The position numbers were made by a program, and so were the translations under genes. A DNA stretch of 5,833 nucleotides. Origin: an uncultured Oscillospiraceae bacterium. Lineage in GTDB: Bacteria > Bacillota_A > Clostridia > Oscillospirales > Oscillospiraceae. This document shows positions 5,689 through 5,833 of this stretch, piece after piece; positions within the stretch are counted from its first letter, which is position 1, and every line of letters begins with the position of its first letter. A model generated the notes under the pieces. The model saw only the letters and a list, made by a program, of their open reading frames with translations, made no database searches and had not been told where the DNA came from. The stretch covers positions 1 to 5,833 of the forward strand of contig CAAFFR010000062.1 of assembly GCA_900762245.1 (NCBI GenBank), in the 5' to 3' direction.

Positions 5689-5824
5689 GTCGAAAATCCC
5701 CTTCGGGGCTTTCCGACAGCTTCTTGCAGTCTGCTGCGCGCACTCGTTGTACGCGTTTCGCGTACAACTCCCACACTTGCAGCCTGAGAAGTATTTTGCG
5801 TCAGGTACACGCCCTGACGCAAAA
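5689..5824. repeat. Cluster of palindromes without a gene; possible intergenic repeat element
   Basis: No convincing gene is seen from 5599 to 5833; the short frames there show no family features. Three hairpins follow one another. The first is 5689-5701 with 5705-5717 (CCCC-TTC-GGGG core, two mismatches). The second is a perfect 10-bp stem GTTGTACGCG (5746-5755)/CGCGTACAAC (5759-5768) with a TTT loop, itself enclosed by partly complementary arms at 5720-5734 and 5779-5791. The third is a perfect 12-bp stem TTTTGCGTCAGG (5794-5805)/CCTGACGCAAAA (5813-5824). The last has T on its 5' foot and A on its 3' foot on both strands, the reverse of a terminator. The density suggests a structured intergenic repeat or a small mobile palindromic element; this is inference. 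Confidence 0.45.
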
Positions 5825-5833
5825 AGTTTCAAC

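Noticed and set aside
5532..5822. Short - strand frames across the hairpin cluster downstream of gnpA.
   Set aside because: They run through several perfect palindromes, have low-complexity Arg/Ser/Ala-rich composition and no plausible ribosome binding site; they more likely reflect a structured non-coding repeat.
3331..5832. An 833-codon - strand open frame opposite gnpA.
   Set aside because: It is the antisense shadow of a strongly conserved GH112 gene, a result of codon bias, with no recognisable domain and no start signal.

Overview
The window holds two unrelated pieces of DNA joined at about position 988. Bases 1 to about 988 look proteobacterial, most likely gammaproteobacterial. They carry the 3' end of a yejB-type peptide/microcin C ABC permease on the + strand and, converging on it from the - strand, the C-terminal proteolytic domain of a Lon-related (YcbZ/LonB-like) protease. 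A compact bidirectional terminator lies between their stop codons.

From about 988 to the end the sequence is more GC-rich and rich in CTG/GGC codons, with AAGGAG-type ribosome binding sites. It resembles a gut Firmicute of the Clostridia/Oscillospiraceae type (inferred from gene content and style, not proven). The order is: last ~30 codons of a sugar-binding lipoprotein; strong hairpin terminator/attenuator; structured leader; two CUT1-type sugar permeases (MalF-like and MalG-like); a 62-residue two-helix membrane protein; a structured 173-base intergenic region; and a complete GH112 phosphorylase, 1,3-beta-galactosyl-N-acetylhexosamine phosphorylase (gnpA). The last ~230 bases hold no convincing gene but are packed with hairpins.

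The Firmicute part reads as an uptake-and-phosphorolysis locus. The binding protein and permeases would import a disaccharide such as galacto-N-biose (mucin core 1) or lacto-N-biose (milk oligosaccharides). The cytoplasmic GH112 enzyme would split it with phosphate into galactose 1-phosphate and N-acetylhexosamine. No transporter ATPase is present, as is common in CUT1 systems that share one ATPase. The same ABC-plus-GH112 logic is known from the bifidobacterial lnp/glt cluster.

The most important caution is the join at ~988. Both the Lon-like gene and the binding-protein gene are cut at the same point, the signature of a chimeric assembly or amplification product rather than a natural locus.
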